Shown here piece by piece: positions 36,779 through 45,345 of a DNA stretch of 64,000 nucleotides; position 1 is the first letter of the stretch, and each line of letters opens with the position of its first letter. The position numbers and the translations under genes are program-made. The notes under the pieces were generated by a model. It worked only from the letters and a program-made list of their open reading frames with translations. It made no database searches and was not told where the DNA came from. Origin of the DNA: Streptomyces sp. TN58 (GTDB lineage Bacteria; Actinomycetota; Actinomycetes; Streptomycetales; Streptomycetaceae); assembly GCF_001941845.1 (NCBI RefSeq), contig NZ_CP018870.1, positions 1,488,001 to 1,552,000 on the forward strand, given 5' to 3'.

Positions 36779-37744
36779 TCAGGTCGCGTCGTCGTACCCG
36801 TTGATCCGCTGCCGTCCGCCGTCGTCCTGGCCGGGCAGCGCGGCGGGTGCCTGGGCGGCTTCCACCCGGCCGATCGGCTCGGGGGTGAGGTCGAGCCGGG
36901 AGGCCTCGTCGTCGTCCAGCCCCGCGTCGGGGTCGTTGCGGCGACGGCGGCGGTCGTTGAGGAGGCAGAGACCGACGGCCGCGAAGTAGAGGGCCACGAT
37001 GGGCAGGGCCAGCGCGAGCATGGTCGGCGGGTCACCGGTGGGCGTGGCGAAGGCGGCGAAGACGGTGATGCCGAGGACCATGCCCCGCCACCAGCCGGCG
37101 AGCCGCTTGCCCGTGAGCACTCCGGTGAAGTTCAGCAGGATCAGCAGCAGCGGCAGCTCGAAGGCCAGGCCGAAGACGATCACCATGCGGGTGACCAGGT
37201 CGAGGTAGTCGTCGACCGGGAGCAGGTTGCGCGCGTGGTCGGGGGTGAACTCCAGCATGATCGTCGCGGTCTGCGGGAGGATCTTGTACGCGAGTACGGC
37301 GCCGGCCAGGAACAGCGGCGCGCCGACCGCGACGAAGCTCCGCGCGTACTTCTTCTCGTGGCTGTGCAGCCCGGGCGCGGCGAACGCCCACAGCTGGTAG
37401 AGCCACACCGGCGCGGAGAGCACCACGCCGGCCATCAGGGAGACCTTCAGGGCGATCGAGAACGCCGAGATCAGGCCGTTCACGGTCATGTCGGCGCAGG
37501 GGCGCCCGTTGCGCTGGGTCACCACCCCGTTGGTGCAGCCGACGGAGTCCAGCATCGGCTTCAGCAGGAAGTTGATGATGTCCCGGTAGAAGAAGGCCGC
37601 GACGATCGTGATCACGAGGATCGCGAGGACCGACTTCAGCAGGCGGTTACGCAGTTCACGCAGGTGCTCGACGAGAGGCATGCGCCCTTCGGCGTCCTTT
37701 GCCTTCCGTTCTCGTTTCTCCTGCTTGCGGGCAGACTTGAGCAA
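36779..37744 (-). CDS. tatC: Sec-independent protein translocase TatC
   Basis: The 321-residue protein has six transmembrane helices and the TatC motifs: M-P-L-V-E-H-L-R-E-L-R-N-R (N-terminal E-L-R), F-A-A-P-G-L-H-S-H-E-K-K and F-G-L-A-F-E-L-P-L-L. A charged C-terminal tail of about 60 residues follows. It is the twin-arginine signal receptor in the membrane. I take the TTG at 37744 (L-K-S-A-R-K-Q-E-K) because AAGGGA lies 7 bases before it; the ATG at 37681 would drop the basic extension. It lies 47 bases after tatA. No tatB is adjacent, as usual in Streptomyces. Confidence 0.95.
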   Translation of the reverse strand: MLKSARKQEKRERKAKDAEGRMPLVEHLRELRNRLLKSVLAILVITIVAAFFYRDIINFLLKPMLDSVGCTNGVVTQRNGRPCADMTVNGLISAFSIALKVSLMAGVVLSAPVWLYQLWAFAAPGLHSHEKKYARSFVAVGAPLFLAGAVLAYKILPQTATIMLEFTPDHARNLLPVDDYLDLVTRMVIVFGLAFELPLLLILLNFTGVLTGKRLAGWWRGMVLGITVFAAFATPTGDPPTMLALALPIVALYFAAVGLCLLNDRRRRRNDPDAGLDDDEASRLDLTPEPIGRVEAAQAPAALPGQDDGGRQRINGYDDAT

Positions 37745-37791
37745 CCCACGTCCCTTGTCTCGTTGCAGATGACTGGCGTGAAGGGCGTCGG

Positions 37792-38079
37792 TCAGCCCTG
37801 GGCGGTGCGGTTCGGCTCGCTGACCGGCCGGGAGCTGGTGACGTCACCGGGCGCGGCCTGGATGGTGCGCGGGGCGGCCGGCTGCTGCGCGGACTGGTCG
37901 GCCGGGGCGGCGGCCGCGTCGTCGGCCTCGCCGTCCTTCTTCATGGCCTTGGCCTCGCTCTTGAGGATGCGGGCCGACTTGCCGAGGGAGCGGGCCATGT
38001 CGGGGAGCTTCTTGGCGCCGAACAGCAGGATGATCACGCCGACGATGACGAGGATTTCCCAACCCCTGAGGTTGCCCAT
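37792..38079 (-). CDS. tatA: Sec-independent protein translocase TatA
   Basis: The 95-residue protein has the N-terminal transmembrane helix ([13 protein letters not shown]), the hinge F-G-A-K-K-L-P-D and an amphipathic helix ([13 protein letters not shown]). A disordered polar tail follows. It forms the variable-size pore of the twin-arginine system. The ATG at 38079 follows AAAGGA with good spacing; an extension of 11 codons was rejected. It is upstream of tatC with a 47-base gap. Confidence 0.95.
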   Translation of the reverse strand: MGNLRGWEILVIVGVIILLFGAKKLPDMARSLGKSARILKSEAKAMKKDGEADDAAAAPADQSAQQPAAPRTIQAAPGDVTSSRPVSEPNRTAQG

Positions 38080-38146
38080 AGGTTTATTCCTTTTCTCCGA
38101 GGTTCGCAGCACATCGGCACGGGCGCCTAGGACTGTCTCTACGAGG

Positions 38147-38177
38147 ATCGTAACCCCCGGGGGTAAACGCCCGGCAA
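38147..38177 (-). promoter_or_regulatory. tatA: Possible tatAC promoter
   Basis: On the minus strand a TTGCCG (38172-38177) and a TACGAT (38147-38152) are separated by 19 bases, about 70 bases upstream of tatA. The spacing is slightly long and the element is a tentative call. Confidence 0.35.
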
Positions 38178-38246
38178 TCCCCCGGCATACCCCGTCCTGC
38201 GTCCTGGCCTGTTGTCAACCCCCCGGTCACACGTCTGACGCGTTCG

Positions 38247-38447
38247 TCACGGCCGCACGTCGTGCCCCGCCCGGGCCAGCCCCGCCGCCTCCCGCTCCAG
38301 GTCGGCCGACGCCGCCGTGATCCGGCGGCTGGCCAGCGCCACCTCCGCGGAGAGCCGGCGCACCTCCGCGTACACGCGCACCGCCAGCACGGCCAGCACG
38401 GAGACTCCGAGGAAGCCCAAAGCAATTGCGAACATCGGCCACAGCAT
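38247..38447 (-). CDS. Small membrane protein of unknown function
   Basis: I do not recognise a named family. The 66-residue product has one N-terminal transmembrane helix (M-F-A-I-A-L-G-F-L-G-V-S-V-L-A-V-L-A-V), then a helical heptad-like segment (V-Y-A-E-V-R-R-L-S-A-E-V-A-L-A-S-R-R-I), and ends in A-G-H-D-V-R-P. It resembles small actinobacterial membrane proteins found between pafC and tatA. No Shine-Dalgarno sequence is seen before the ATG at 38447. Placement between the zinc ribbon gene and tatA on the same strand supports it as a gene. Confidence 0.6.
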   Translation of the reverse strand: MLWPMFAIALGFLGVSVLAVLAVRVYAEVRRLSAEVALASRRITAASADLEREAAGLARAGHDVRP

Positions 38448-38563
38448 GGGCCGAGCCTAGCGCGTGTCGCCCCAGGGGGTGCCGTCGAAGTGGCGTCGGC
38501 CGCCCCGTGAGGGCGGGCCACCCAGACGGGCCTTCGACGACACCCCCCAGGCGACCGGACGCC

Positions 38564-38791
38564 TCAGATGCTGCGCAGGGTGCTCACGCCGCCGCCGGTC
38601 AGCAACTCCACGATCCGGTCCCCGGCCGGCTTGCGGACGGCCGCACCGCACTCGGGACACGTGAAGGAGTAGAACGTGGCCCGGCGGCTGCCGCCGATGG
38701 CCAGCCGCAGGGCGCCCGCGTCCAGCTCGAAGCGGGCGCGGCACTCGGGACAGGACGCCTTGAAGGCGACGGGCCCGGACGTTGGCGACAT
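38564..38791 (-). CDS. Small zinc-ribbon protein
   Basis: The 75-residue protein has two C-P-E-C knuckles (S-C-P-E-C-R and T-C-P-E-C-G) about 28 residues apart, suggesting a single zinc site, and no other domain. Function is unknown; such proteins often bind nucleic acid or serve as adaptors. It begins 15 bases after the pafC stop codon and is on the same strand, so co-transcription with pafBC is likely. Confidence 0.72.
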   Translation of the reverse strand: MSPTSGPVAFKASCPECRARFELDAGALRLAIGGSRRATFYSFTCPECGAAVRKPAGDRIVELLTGGGVSTLRSI

Positions 38792-38806
38792 CGACCGCGC
38801 TCCCCT

Positions 38807-39775
38807 TCAGACCTGTTCCCCGTACCCCGCGAGGGCCTCCCGGGCGGCGCTGCGCGCACTGTCCGCCAGCTCGGCGGGGGCCGTGATCCGCCCCTCGCGG
38901 CCCAGCCGCAGCGCCAGGCGCCGCAGCGAGCCGGGGTCCGGGGTGCGCAGGGTGATCCGCAGACCGCCGTCCGCGAGCTCCTCGGCGCTGTCGTGCGGGT
39001 AGTACTCGGCGACCCAGCGCCCGCCCGGTCCCACCTCGACCACGACCTCGGGGTCCTCCGCGGACGGCTGCACGAGGCCCACCGACAGGTCGCGCGGCTC
39101 GATGGCCGGCGGCTCCGCCCGCTCGTCCAGCAGCCGGATCTCGGCGACCCGGTCGAGCCGGAAGGTGCGCCGGGCCTCGGAGAGGTGGCACCAGCCCTCC
39201 ATGTAGGTGTGCCCGACCGCGAACAGCCGGATCGGGTCGACCTCACGCTCGGTGAGCTCGTCACGGGCCGGCGAGTAGTAGCGCAGCCACAGCCGGCGGC
39301 GTTCCGCGATGGCCCGGTCGACGTCCGCGAAGACCCCGCCCTCGGACTCGAAGGTCACCGACAGCCGGGAGCTGGCCCCGGCCGCCTCGCCCGCGGCCGC
39401 CTCCAGCTTCGCGGTCGCCCGCAGCAGGGCGTCCCGGTCGCTCTCGCGCAGCCCCGGCAGGGTCGCCACCGCTCGGGCGGCGACCAGCAGCGCGGTCGCC
39501 TCGTCGGCGGCGAGCCGCAGCGGCTCGGCGGTGGACTCCCCCGAGGCGTCGGGATTGCGCCACCAGATGCGCTCCCCGTCGGTGTCGATGTCGAGCAGGT
39601 CCCCGCCCCGGAAGCTGGTCCCGCACATGGGCAGCACGTCGAGGTCCGAGATCAGCTCGTCCTCGGTGATGCCGAAGGCGCGCGCGACGTCGGCGACGTG
39701 CGCCCCGGGGCGCTCGCGCAGGTACGTCACCAGGGACAGCATGCGGCGGGTCTGGTCGATGGCGTTGGCAGCCAT
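38807..39775 (-). CDS. pafC: WYL-domain transcriptional activator PafC
   Basis: The 322-residue protein has an N-terminal HTH (about 5-60: R-R-M-L-S-L-V-T-Y-L-R-E-R-P-G-A-H-V-A-D-V-A-R-A-F-G-I) and a WYL domain (about 150-215: R-L-W-L-R-Y-Y-S and D-P-I-R-L-F-A-V-G-H-T-Y-M-E-G-W-C) with a C-terminal WCX region. With PafB it forms the heteromeric activator of the LexA-independent DNA-damage response in actinobacteria. The ATG at 39775 (M-A-A-N-A-I-D-Q) is chosen over an upstream extension. It follows pafB by 117 bases in the same direction. Confidence 0.92.
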   Translation of the reverse strand: MAANAIDQTRRMLSLVTYLRERPGAHVADVARAFGITEDELISDLDVLPMCGTSFRGGDLLDIDTDGERIWWRNPDASGESTAEPLRLAADEATALLVAARAVATLPGLRESDRDALLRATAKLEAAAGEAAGASSRLSVTFESEGGVFADVDRAIAERRRLWLRYYSPARDELTEREVDPIRLFAVGHTYMEGWCHLSEARRTFRLDRVAEIRLLDERAEPPAIEPRDLSVGLVQPSAEDPEVVVEVGPGGRWVAEYYPHDSAEELADGGLRITLRTPDPGSLRRLALRLGREGRITAPAELADSARSAAREALAGYGEQV

Positions 39776-39892
39776 GCTGGTACGTCTCCCCCTCAGGGCA
39801 CGTCTGTGGATGTCGCGGTACATGTCGCGGTACGAAACAGGGTGCGGCGGCGGACGGGCGCCGCACCGGCGGCGGTGCCGGCGGAAGGCCCG

Positions 39893-40849
39893 TCAGGCCC
39901 CGGCGACGGCCCGCAGCCGGTCCACCACGTCCGCCCGGAGGTCCGCGGGCCCGACCACGACGACGTCGGGACCGAACTCCACCAGCCAGGCGTCGAGGCC
40001 GTGCCCGTAGGGGATTTCCAGCTCGTCCCAGCCGTCCGCGCCCTCGTGCACCGCCGTGGCCTTGGCCCGCAGCGGATAGCCCGCCCCGGCCCGCAGCCGG
40101 ATCAGCGCGGAGCGGTCCGCGCTCTCCCCGGCCCAGCTCGCCACCGTCTCCCGCACGGTCACCACGTCCGGCACCGGCGCGGTGTACTTCGCAGCCCGCG
40201 AGCGGACCTTCCCCGTGATCCGCGAAAGCCGGAACACCCGCTCCGCCCCGCGCTCACGGTCGTAGCCGGCCAGGTACCAGTGACCGCGCCAGCACTCCAG
40301 CGCCCACGGCTCCACCTGGCGCGTCTCGGGCCGGGCGGCCGTCGACTTGCGGTAGTCGAAGACCACCGGGCGGCGGTCCCGGCAGGCCAGCATCAGCGGC
40401 TCGAAGGCCGCCTCGTGGACCGGGATCCGCGGCTCGATGGCACTGTGCTGGCCCTCGTACGGATTACCCGCCTCCGGCATCCCGCCCGCCCGCAGCTTCT
40501 GCAGGGCGCCGCTGGCCGCCCCCGCGAGACGGGCCTGCTGCCACACCTTGGCCGCCAGCCCCAGCGCGGCGGCCTCCTCGGCGTCCAGGGACACGGGGGG
40601 CAGCCGGTTGCTGTCCCGGCGGGCCAGATAGCCCGTCTCCCCCTCCAGGTTCTCCACCGTCTCGATCACCAGACCGAGTTCGCGCAGATCGTCCTTGTCC
40701 CGCTCGAACATCCGGTTGAAGGACTCGTCGTTGCCGGCTTCCATGTAGGCCTCGATGGAACCGCGCAACTCGCGCTTGCTCAGCGGCCGGCGGGTCCCCA
40801 GCAGACACAGCGCCAGATTCATCAGCCGCTCGGCCTTGGCAATCGCCAT
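39893..40849 (-). CDS. pafB: WYL-domain transcriptional activator PafB
   Basis: The 318-residue protein has an N-terminal HTH (about 5-70: K-A-E-R-L-M-N-L-A-L-C-L-L-G-T-R-R-P-L-S-K-R-E-L), a WYL core (P-V-V-F-D-Y-R-K and V-E-P-W-A-L-E-C-W-R-G-H-W-Y-L-A-G-Y-D) and a C-terminal region. It is the paralogue and partner of PafC. The pair lies three genes from pafA, as in other actinobacteria, linking proteasome accessory genes to the DNA-damage response. The ATG at 40849 follows GGGGGAT. Confidence 0.92.
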   Translation of the reverse strand: MAIAKAERLMNLALCLLGTRRPLSKRELRGSIEAYMEAGNDESFNRMFERDKDDLRELGLVIETVENLEGETGYLARRDSNRLPPVSLDAEEAAALGLAAKVWQQARLAGAASGALQKLRAGGMPEAGNPYEGQHSAIEPRIPVHEAAFEPLMLACRDRRPVVFDYRKSTAARPETRQVEPWALECWRGHWYLAGYDRERGAERVFRLSRITGKVRSRAAKYTAPVPDVVTVRETVASWAGESADRSALIRLRAGAGYPLRAKATAVHEGADGWDELEIPYGHGLDAWLVEFGPDVVVVGPADLRADVVDRLRAVAGA

Positions 40850-40924
40850 CGACGCCCATCCCCCGTTCTCGACACACACTCGTGACCGTTGACCGTACCG
40901 CCCCGGCGGTCCCCGGCAAAAGCG

Positions 40925-40952
40925 AGGGCCCCCGCCTCACGGCGGGGGCCCT
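40925..40952 (-). terminator. Terminator after the FKBP gene
   Basis: AGGGCCCCCGCC and its exact complement form a 12-bp stem with a 4-base loop, 20 bases downstream of the single-domain FKBP stop codon. Confidence 0.75.
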
Positions 40953-40972
40953 GCGCTCACGGCGGCCTGCGA

Positions 40973-41350
40973 TCAGGCGGCCATCAGGTCGCACACGAAG
41001 ATCAGCGTCTCGCCCGGGGCGATCGCACCGCCCGCGCCGCGGTCGCCGTAGGCGAGGTGGGCGGGGATCGTCAGCTTGCGGCGGCCGCCGACCTTCATGC
41101 CCTGGACACCCTGGTCCCAGCCGGAGATGACCTGGCCGACACCGAGCTTGAACTGGAGCGCCGAACCGCGGTTCCAGGACGCGTCGAACTCCTCGCCGGT
41201 GGAGAAGGCCACGCCCACGTAGTGGACGGAAACGACCGAACCGGCCTTGGCCTCGGCACCGTCGCCCAGCCAGATGTCCTCGATCACGAGGTCCTTGGGG
41301 GCCTCGCCCTCGGGGAAGTCGATTTCGGGCTTTTCGAGCTTGTCGCTCAC
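40973..41350 (-). CDS. FKBP-type peptidyl-prolyl isomerase, single domain, cytoplasmic
   Basis: The 125-residue protein is one FKBP domain, with V-S-V-H-Y-V-G, F-D-A-S-W-N-R-G, V-I-S-G-W-D-Q-G-V-Q-G-M-K-V-G-G-R-R and the ending I-A-P-G-E-T-L-I-F-V-C-D-L. It has no signal peptide and acts on proline bonds in the cytoplasm. The GTG at 41350 has GAGGAG 7 bases before it. It follows a lipoprotein FKBP by 38 bases in the same direction. Confidence 0.95.
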   Translation of the reverse strand: MSDKLEKPEIDFPEGEAPKDLVIEDIWLGDGAEAKAGSVVSVHYVGVAFSTGEEFDASWNRGSALQFKLGVGQVISGWDQGVQGMKVGGRRKLTIPAHLAYGDRGAGGAIAPGETLIFVCDLMAA

Positions 41351-41388
41351 GGAACTGCTCCTCAAACTATGGGACAACCGGGACAGTC

Positions 41389-42330
41389 TTACATCACCGC
41401 GAGGATGTCGAGGCTGAAGACCAGCGTCGAGTTCGCCGGGATGGTCCCCTGCTCCTTCTCCCCGAAGCCCATGTCCGGGGGGATCACCAGCAGGATGCGG
41501 CTGCCGACCTTCTTGCCGACGATGCCCTCCTTGAGACCCTTCACCTGCAGCTGCTCAAGCGGCCACGTCACCGACTGGTCCGACGTGTAGGTGCTCTCGA
41601 ACGTCTTGTCGTCCTTCCAGGTCTTGCCGTGGAACTTGACGACGACGCTGTTCTTGTCCGTCACCGCCGGGCCGTCGCCCTCCAGGACGTAGTTCGACAC
41701 CAGCTTCGCCGGCGGGGTCACGTCCTTCGGAACGGCCACGGAGACTTCCTTGCCGTCCGTGTTCGTCCCCACCTTCGGCAGGTCCTTGTTGTCCTGGGCG
41801 ACTTCCTTGCCCGTGGCCGACGCCGGCACCGTGGCACCCTTGACGATGTCCACGACGAACACCAGCGTGGCATCCCCCTTGATCTTCGGCGGCGAGCCCT
41901 GCGCCCCGTAACCGAGGTCCGGCGGGATCACCAGCTCGACACGGCTGCCGACCTTCTGGCCCTCAAGCCCCTGGTCCCAGCCCTTGATGACGGCGCCCGC
42001 ACCGATCGTCACGTCGAACGGCTGGCCCTTGCCGAAGCTCTGGTCGAACGGCTCGCTGGCGTCCCACACCTGGCCGTAGTAGTTGACCTGGGCGATGTCG
42101 CCCTTCTTCAGCACCTGCCCGGTGCCCTCCTTGACGGTCACCACCTTCAGCTCCTTGGGCGGCTCGCCCTTACCCTTCGACAGGGTGGGCGTCTCCCCGA
42201 ACTCGGCACCCTTGGTGATCGCGGGCGCCCCGTTCTTCATCTGGGCGGAGTCGGAGCCGCTGTCGTCGCCACACGCCGCTGTCGACAGCAGCAGAAGGGG
42301 TACGACAAGCAGGCCGGCAAGTCGGCGCAC
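41389..42330 (-). CDS. Lipoprotein with two FKBP-type peptidyl-prolyl isomerase domains
   Basis: The 313-residue protein has a lipoprotein signal (L-L-V-V-P-L-L-L-L-S-T-A-A-C, Cys20) and a Ser/Asp linker. The first FKBP domain lies at about 75-165 (V-N-Y-Y-G-Q-V-W-D, V-I-K-G-W-D-Q-G-L-E-G-Q-K-V-G-S-R). The second, diverged one lies at about 220-313 (V-V-K-F-H-G-K-T-W, L-K-E-G-I-V-G-K-K-V-G-S-R), where G-W-D is replaced. It should fold exported proteins outside the membrane. The GTG at 42330 has GAGGA 5 bases upstream. The duplication probably arose within the gene. Confidence 0.93.
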   Translation of the reverse strand: MRRLAGLLVVPLLLLSTAACGDDSGSDSAQMKNGAPAITKGAEFGETPTLSKGKGEPPKELKVVTVKEGTGQVLKKGDIAQVNYYGQVWDASEPFDQSFGKGQPFDVTIGAGAVIKGWDQGLEGQKVGSRVELVIPPDLGYGAQGSPPKIKGDATLVFVVDIVKGATVPASATGKEVAQDNKDLPKVGTNTDGKEVSVAVPKDVTPPAKLVSNYVLEGDGPAVTDKNSVVVKFHGKTWKDDKTFESTYTSDQSVTWPLEQLQVKGLKEGIVGKKVGSRILLVIPPDMGFGEKEQGTIPANSTLVFSLDILAVM

Positions 42331-42384
42331 GGGTTCCTCAGATCTCAGACGGCAAGGCGGTCGCCCGCCACTCTAAGCCGTGCG

Positions 42385-42417
42385 CAGGGCCCCGTACGAG
42401 AGACGTACGGGGCCCTG
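42385..42417 (-). terminator. pafA: pafA terminator
   Basis: CAGGGCCCCGTACG and its exact complement form a 14-bp stem with a 5-base loop, beginning 29 bases after the pafA stop codon. Confidence 0.8.
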
Positions 42418-42445
42418 GCGAGATACGGGGCGTCGCACCCCGCGC

Positions 42446-43807
42446 CTACATGCCGGCGATCAGCTTCTCCACCCGGTCGTCCACCGACCGGAACGGGTCC
42501 TTGCACAGCACCGTCCGCTGCGCCTGGTCATTGAGCTTCAGGTGCACCCAGTCGACCGTGAAGTCCCGCCGCTGCTCCTGCGCACGGCGGATGAAGTCCC
42601 CGCGCAGCCGCGCCCTCGTCGTCTGCGGAGGCACCGACTTGCCCTCGAAGATCTTGAGGTCGTTGCAGATCCGCGCCGCCTGCCCCTTGCGCTCCAGCAG
42701 GTAGTACAGCCCCCGCCGGCGGTGGATGTCGTGATACGCGAGGTCTATCTGCGCCACCCGCGGATTCGACATGGTCATGTTGTGCTTGGCCCGGTACCGC
42801 TCGATCAGCTGGTACTTCATGACCCAGTCGATCTCGGTGCCGATCCGGTCCAGGTCCTCCGCCTCGATCGCGTCCAGCGTGCGGCCCCACAGCTCCAGCA
42901 CCTGGTCGACCACACCGGTACGGATACCCCGGCGCTCGGCGAAGTCCACCGCCTTGTCGAAGTACTCCCGCTGGATCTCCAGCGCCGAGGCCTCCCGCCC
43001 GGACGCCAGACGCACCTTGCGCTGGCCCGTGGTGTCATGGCTGACCTCGCGGATCGCCCGGATCGGATTCTCCAGGGTCAGGTCCCGCATCACCGTGCCC
43101 GCCTCGATCATGCGCAGCACCAGGTCGGTCGCGCCGACCTTCAGCAGCATGGTCGTCTCGGACATGTTCGAGTCGCCCACGATCACGTGCAGGCGCCGGT
43201 ACCGCTCCGCGTCCGCGTGCGGCTCGTCACGCGTGTTGATGATCGGCCGCGATCGCGTCGTCGCGGAGCTGACACCCTCCCAGATGTGCTCGGCCCGCTG
43301 GCTCACGCAGTACACCGCACCCCGAGGGGTCTGCAGCACCTTGCCGGCACCGCAGATCAGCTGCCGCGTGACGAGGAACGGAATGAGAATGTCCGCCAGG
43401 CGGGAGAATTCCCCGTGCCGGGCCACCAGGTAGTTCTCGTGGCAGCCGTACGAGTTGCCCGCCGAGTCGGTGTTGTTCTTGAAGAGGTAGACGTCGCCCG
43501 CGATTCCCTCCTCGTGCAGGCGGCGTTCGGCGTCGACGAGCAGTCCTTCGAGAATGCGCTCGCCTGCCTTGTCGTGCGTGACCAGCTCGGTCACGTTGTC
43601 ACATTCGGGAGTTGCATATTCCGGATGCGAACCCACGTCGAGGTACAAGCGGGCGCCGTTCCGCAGGAAGACATTGCTGCTGCGGCCCCATGACACGACA
43701 CGGCGGAAGAGGTAGCGCGCCACTTCGTCAGGAGACAGCCGGCGCTGTCCCCTGAACGTGCACGTGACGCCGTACTCGTTCTCCAGCCCGAAAATGCGGC
43801 GGTCCAT
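42446..43807 (-). CDS. pafA: Pup--protein ligase PafA
   Basis: The 453-residue enzyme begins [15 protein letters not shown], with the metal/ATP-binding Glu typical of the glutamine-synthetase-like PafA/Dop family. It has [36 protein letters not shown] and [14 protein letters not shown]. It joins the C-terminal Glu of processed Pup to lysines on target proteins. The short tail after the core and the lack of a Dop-type insertion distinguish it from Dop. The gene stands apart from the other Pup genes by an intervening MFS/LacI pair. Confidence 0.97.
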   Translation of the reverse strand: MDRRIFGLENEYGVTCTFRGQRRLSPDEVARYLFRRVVSWGRSSNVFLRNGARLYLDVGSHPEYATPECDNVTELVTHDKAGERILEGLLVDAERRLHEEGIAGDVYLFKNNTDSAGNSYGCHENYLVARHGEFSRLADILIPFLVTRQLICGAGKVLQTPRGAVYCVSQRAEHIWEGVSSATTRSRPIINTRDEPHADAERYRRLHVIVGDSNMSETTMLLKVGATDLVLRMIEAGTVMRDLTLENPIRAIREVSHDTTGQRKVRLASGREASALEIQREYFDKAVDFAERRGIRTGVVDQVLELWGRTLDAIEAEDLDRIGTEIDWVMKYQLIERYRAKHNMTMSNPRVAQIDLAYHDIHRRRGLYYLLERKGQAARICNDLKIFEGKSVPPQTTRARLRGDFIRRAQEQRRDFTVDWVHLKLNDQAQRTVLCKDPFRSVDDRVEKLIAGM

Positions 43808-43947
43808 GACTGAACATTACGCCTTCTGCCCTCTTCTGAAACCGGGTTCGCAGCCGCCGTTTCGATCAGTTCCCCCGAGCAGGCCGCGAAACGCCCGGCA
43901 CAAGCCCCGCAGGCACCACGGGCGCGCCGCACCGGCGCACCCGCCCG

Positions 43948-45210
43948 TCACTGCGCCGACCGGGCCTGCGCAGCCACCTCGCCGGAGCCGTCCGGCACTC
44001 CCGGAGCCGAACCCGCCACCGCACGACTGTGACCCGCAGTTGACAGCACCCCCTGAGTCACCATCAGCACCAGCAGCGCCGCACCGCCCGCGGCACACGC
44101 CACACCGAAGCCCCACGCGGTACCGCCCAGCTCCACCGCCGGCCCCGCCGCCGCCGTCCCGATCGCCGCACCCACACCGAAGAACGTCACCAGCCACGAG
44201 AACGCCTCCGTCACCGTGCCCGCCGGCGCGTGCCGGTCCACCACGATGAACGCGCACGCCAGGGACGGCGCCAGGAACACCCCCGACACCGCCGCCAGCG
44301 CCGTCATCGCCACCGGCCCCGGAGTCAGCAGCAACGGCAGATAGCCGACCGCCAGCAGCGCCACCAGCAGCCGCAGCCGCCGCTCCGGCGCACCCGCCCA
44401 CTGCCGCGCACCGTAGAACACACCGCCGACCAGCGCGCCCAGACCCAGCGCCGCCATCAGCCAGCCGTACACCGCCTGGCCCCCGTGACCGTCCGCATAC
44501 GCCACACCGGCCACCGTGATCGAACCCAGCGCCATGCCCACGAAGAAGAACGAGCCCAGCAGCGCCAGCAGCCCGCGCGAACGCAGGGCCCCCAGCCAGT
44601 GCGCCTCCCGCGGCTCCGAACGCCACGTCCGCGACGGCTCGCTGACCACCACCGACAGCGCACCCAGCACCCCGATCGCGTTCAGCGCCAGCAGCGCCCC
44701 GGCCGGCGACCACACCGCCACGAACAGCGTCACCAGCAGCGGACCGACCGTGAACATCACCTCCTGGGCCACCGCGTCCATCGCGTACGCCGCGTGCACC
44801 TTCTCCTCACGGCCCCCCAGCACACTCGGCCACAGGGCCCGCAGCCCACCCTCCAGCGGCGGCGTGAACAGCCCGCCCACCACCACCGCGGCGTACGCCG
44901 CCACCGCCGACCCGGTCCCCGCAACCGCCAGCCACACCATCCCCAGCGCGGACAGCAGCGCCGCCGGCAGCTGCACCCGCGGCTGCCCGAACAGATCCAC
45001 CGCCCGACCGAGCAGCGGCTGACCCACCGCGTTCGCCAGCCCGTACACGGCGGCCAGCGCCCCCGCCAGGCTGTAGCTGCCCCCCTCCGCACGCGTGAAC
45101 AGCACGATCGCGATCGGCGCGGTGGCGTTCGGCAGCCTGCCGACCAGCGTGCCCACCAGCAGCCTCGCGGCGTGCCGGGTCCCCAGCAGCTCCGCGTATC
45201 CCGCCGCCAT
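43948..45210 (-). CDS. MFS transporter
   Basis: The 420-residue membrane protein has about 12 transmembrane helices with the MFS loop-2 motif G-Q-P-L-L-G-R-A-V-D-L-F-G-Q-P-R and a Gly/Ala-rich helix set. Its substrate is unknown; the pattern is that of small-molecule exporters. The ATG at 45210 follows AAGGGGG. It is divergent from a LacI-type regulator with an operator-like repeat between them. Its insertion between pafA and prcA interrupts the Pup-proteasome genes. Confidence 0.88.
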   Translation of the reverse strand: MAAGYAELLGTRHAARLLVGTLVGRLPNATAPIAIVLFTRAEGGSYSLAGALAAVYGLANAVGQPLLGRAVDLFGQPRVQLPAALLSALGMVWLAVAGTGSAVAAYAAVVVGGLFTPPLEGGLRALWPSVLGGREEKVHAAYAMDAVAQEVMFTVGPLLVTLFVAVWSPAGALLALNAIGVLGALSVVVSEPSRTWRSEPREAHWLGALRSRGLLALLGSFFFVGMALGSITVAGVAYADGHGGQAVYGWLMAALGLGALVGGVFYGARQWAGAPERRLRLLVALLAVGYLPLLLTPGPVAMTALAAVSGVFLAPSLACAFIVVDRHAPAGTVTEAFSWLVTFFGVGAAIGTAAAGPAVELGGTAWGFGVACAAGGAALLVLMVTQGVLSTAGHSRAVAGSAPGVPDGSGEVAAQARSAQ

Positions 45211-45245
45211 GTCGGCCCCCTTCTGCCCGGACCCAGCCGGGGTAA

Positions 45246-45272
45246 TACGTATAACTTGACGCGTCATACGTA
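45246..45272. promoter_or_regulatory. Palindromic operator in the MFS/LacI intergenic region
   Basis: TACGTAT at 45246-45252 and ATACGTA at 45266-45272 form an inverted repeat. A perfect 10-bp palindrome TGACGCGTCA lies at 45257-45266 between them. The site is placed to control both divergent genes and is a candidate target of the LacI-family regulator. Confidence 0.6.
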
Positions 45273-45345
45273 CCATGGCCACAGTCCACGGGTCCACCCC
45301 ACGGACCACGAAACCACCCCTGACCTCGCACTACAGGAGCCCCGT

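Noticed and set aside
35528..38320. A 930-residue open frame on the plus strand
   Set aside because: It runs antisense to the lipid kinase, tatC and tatA, which have unmistakable family motifs.
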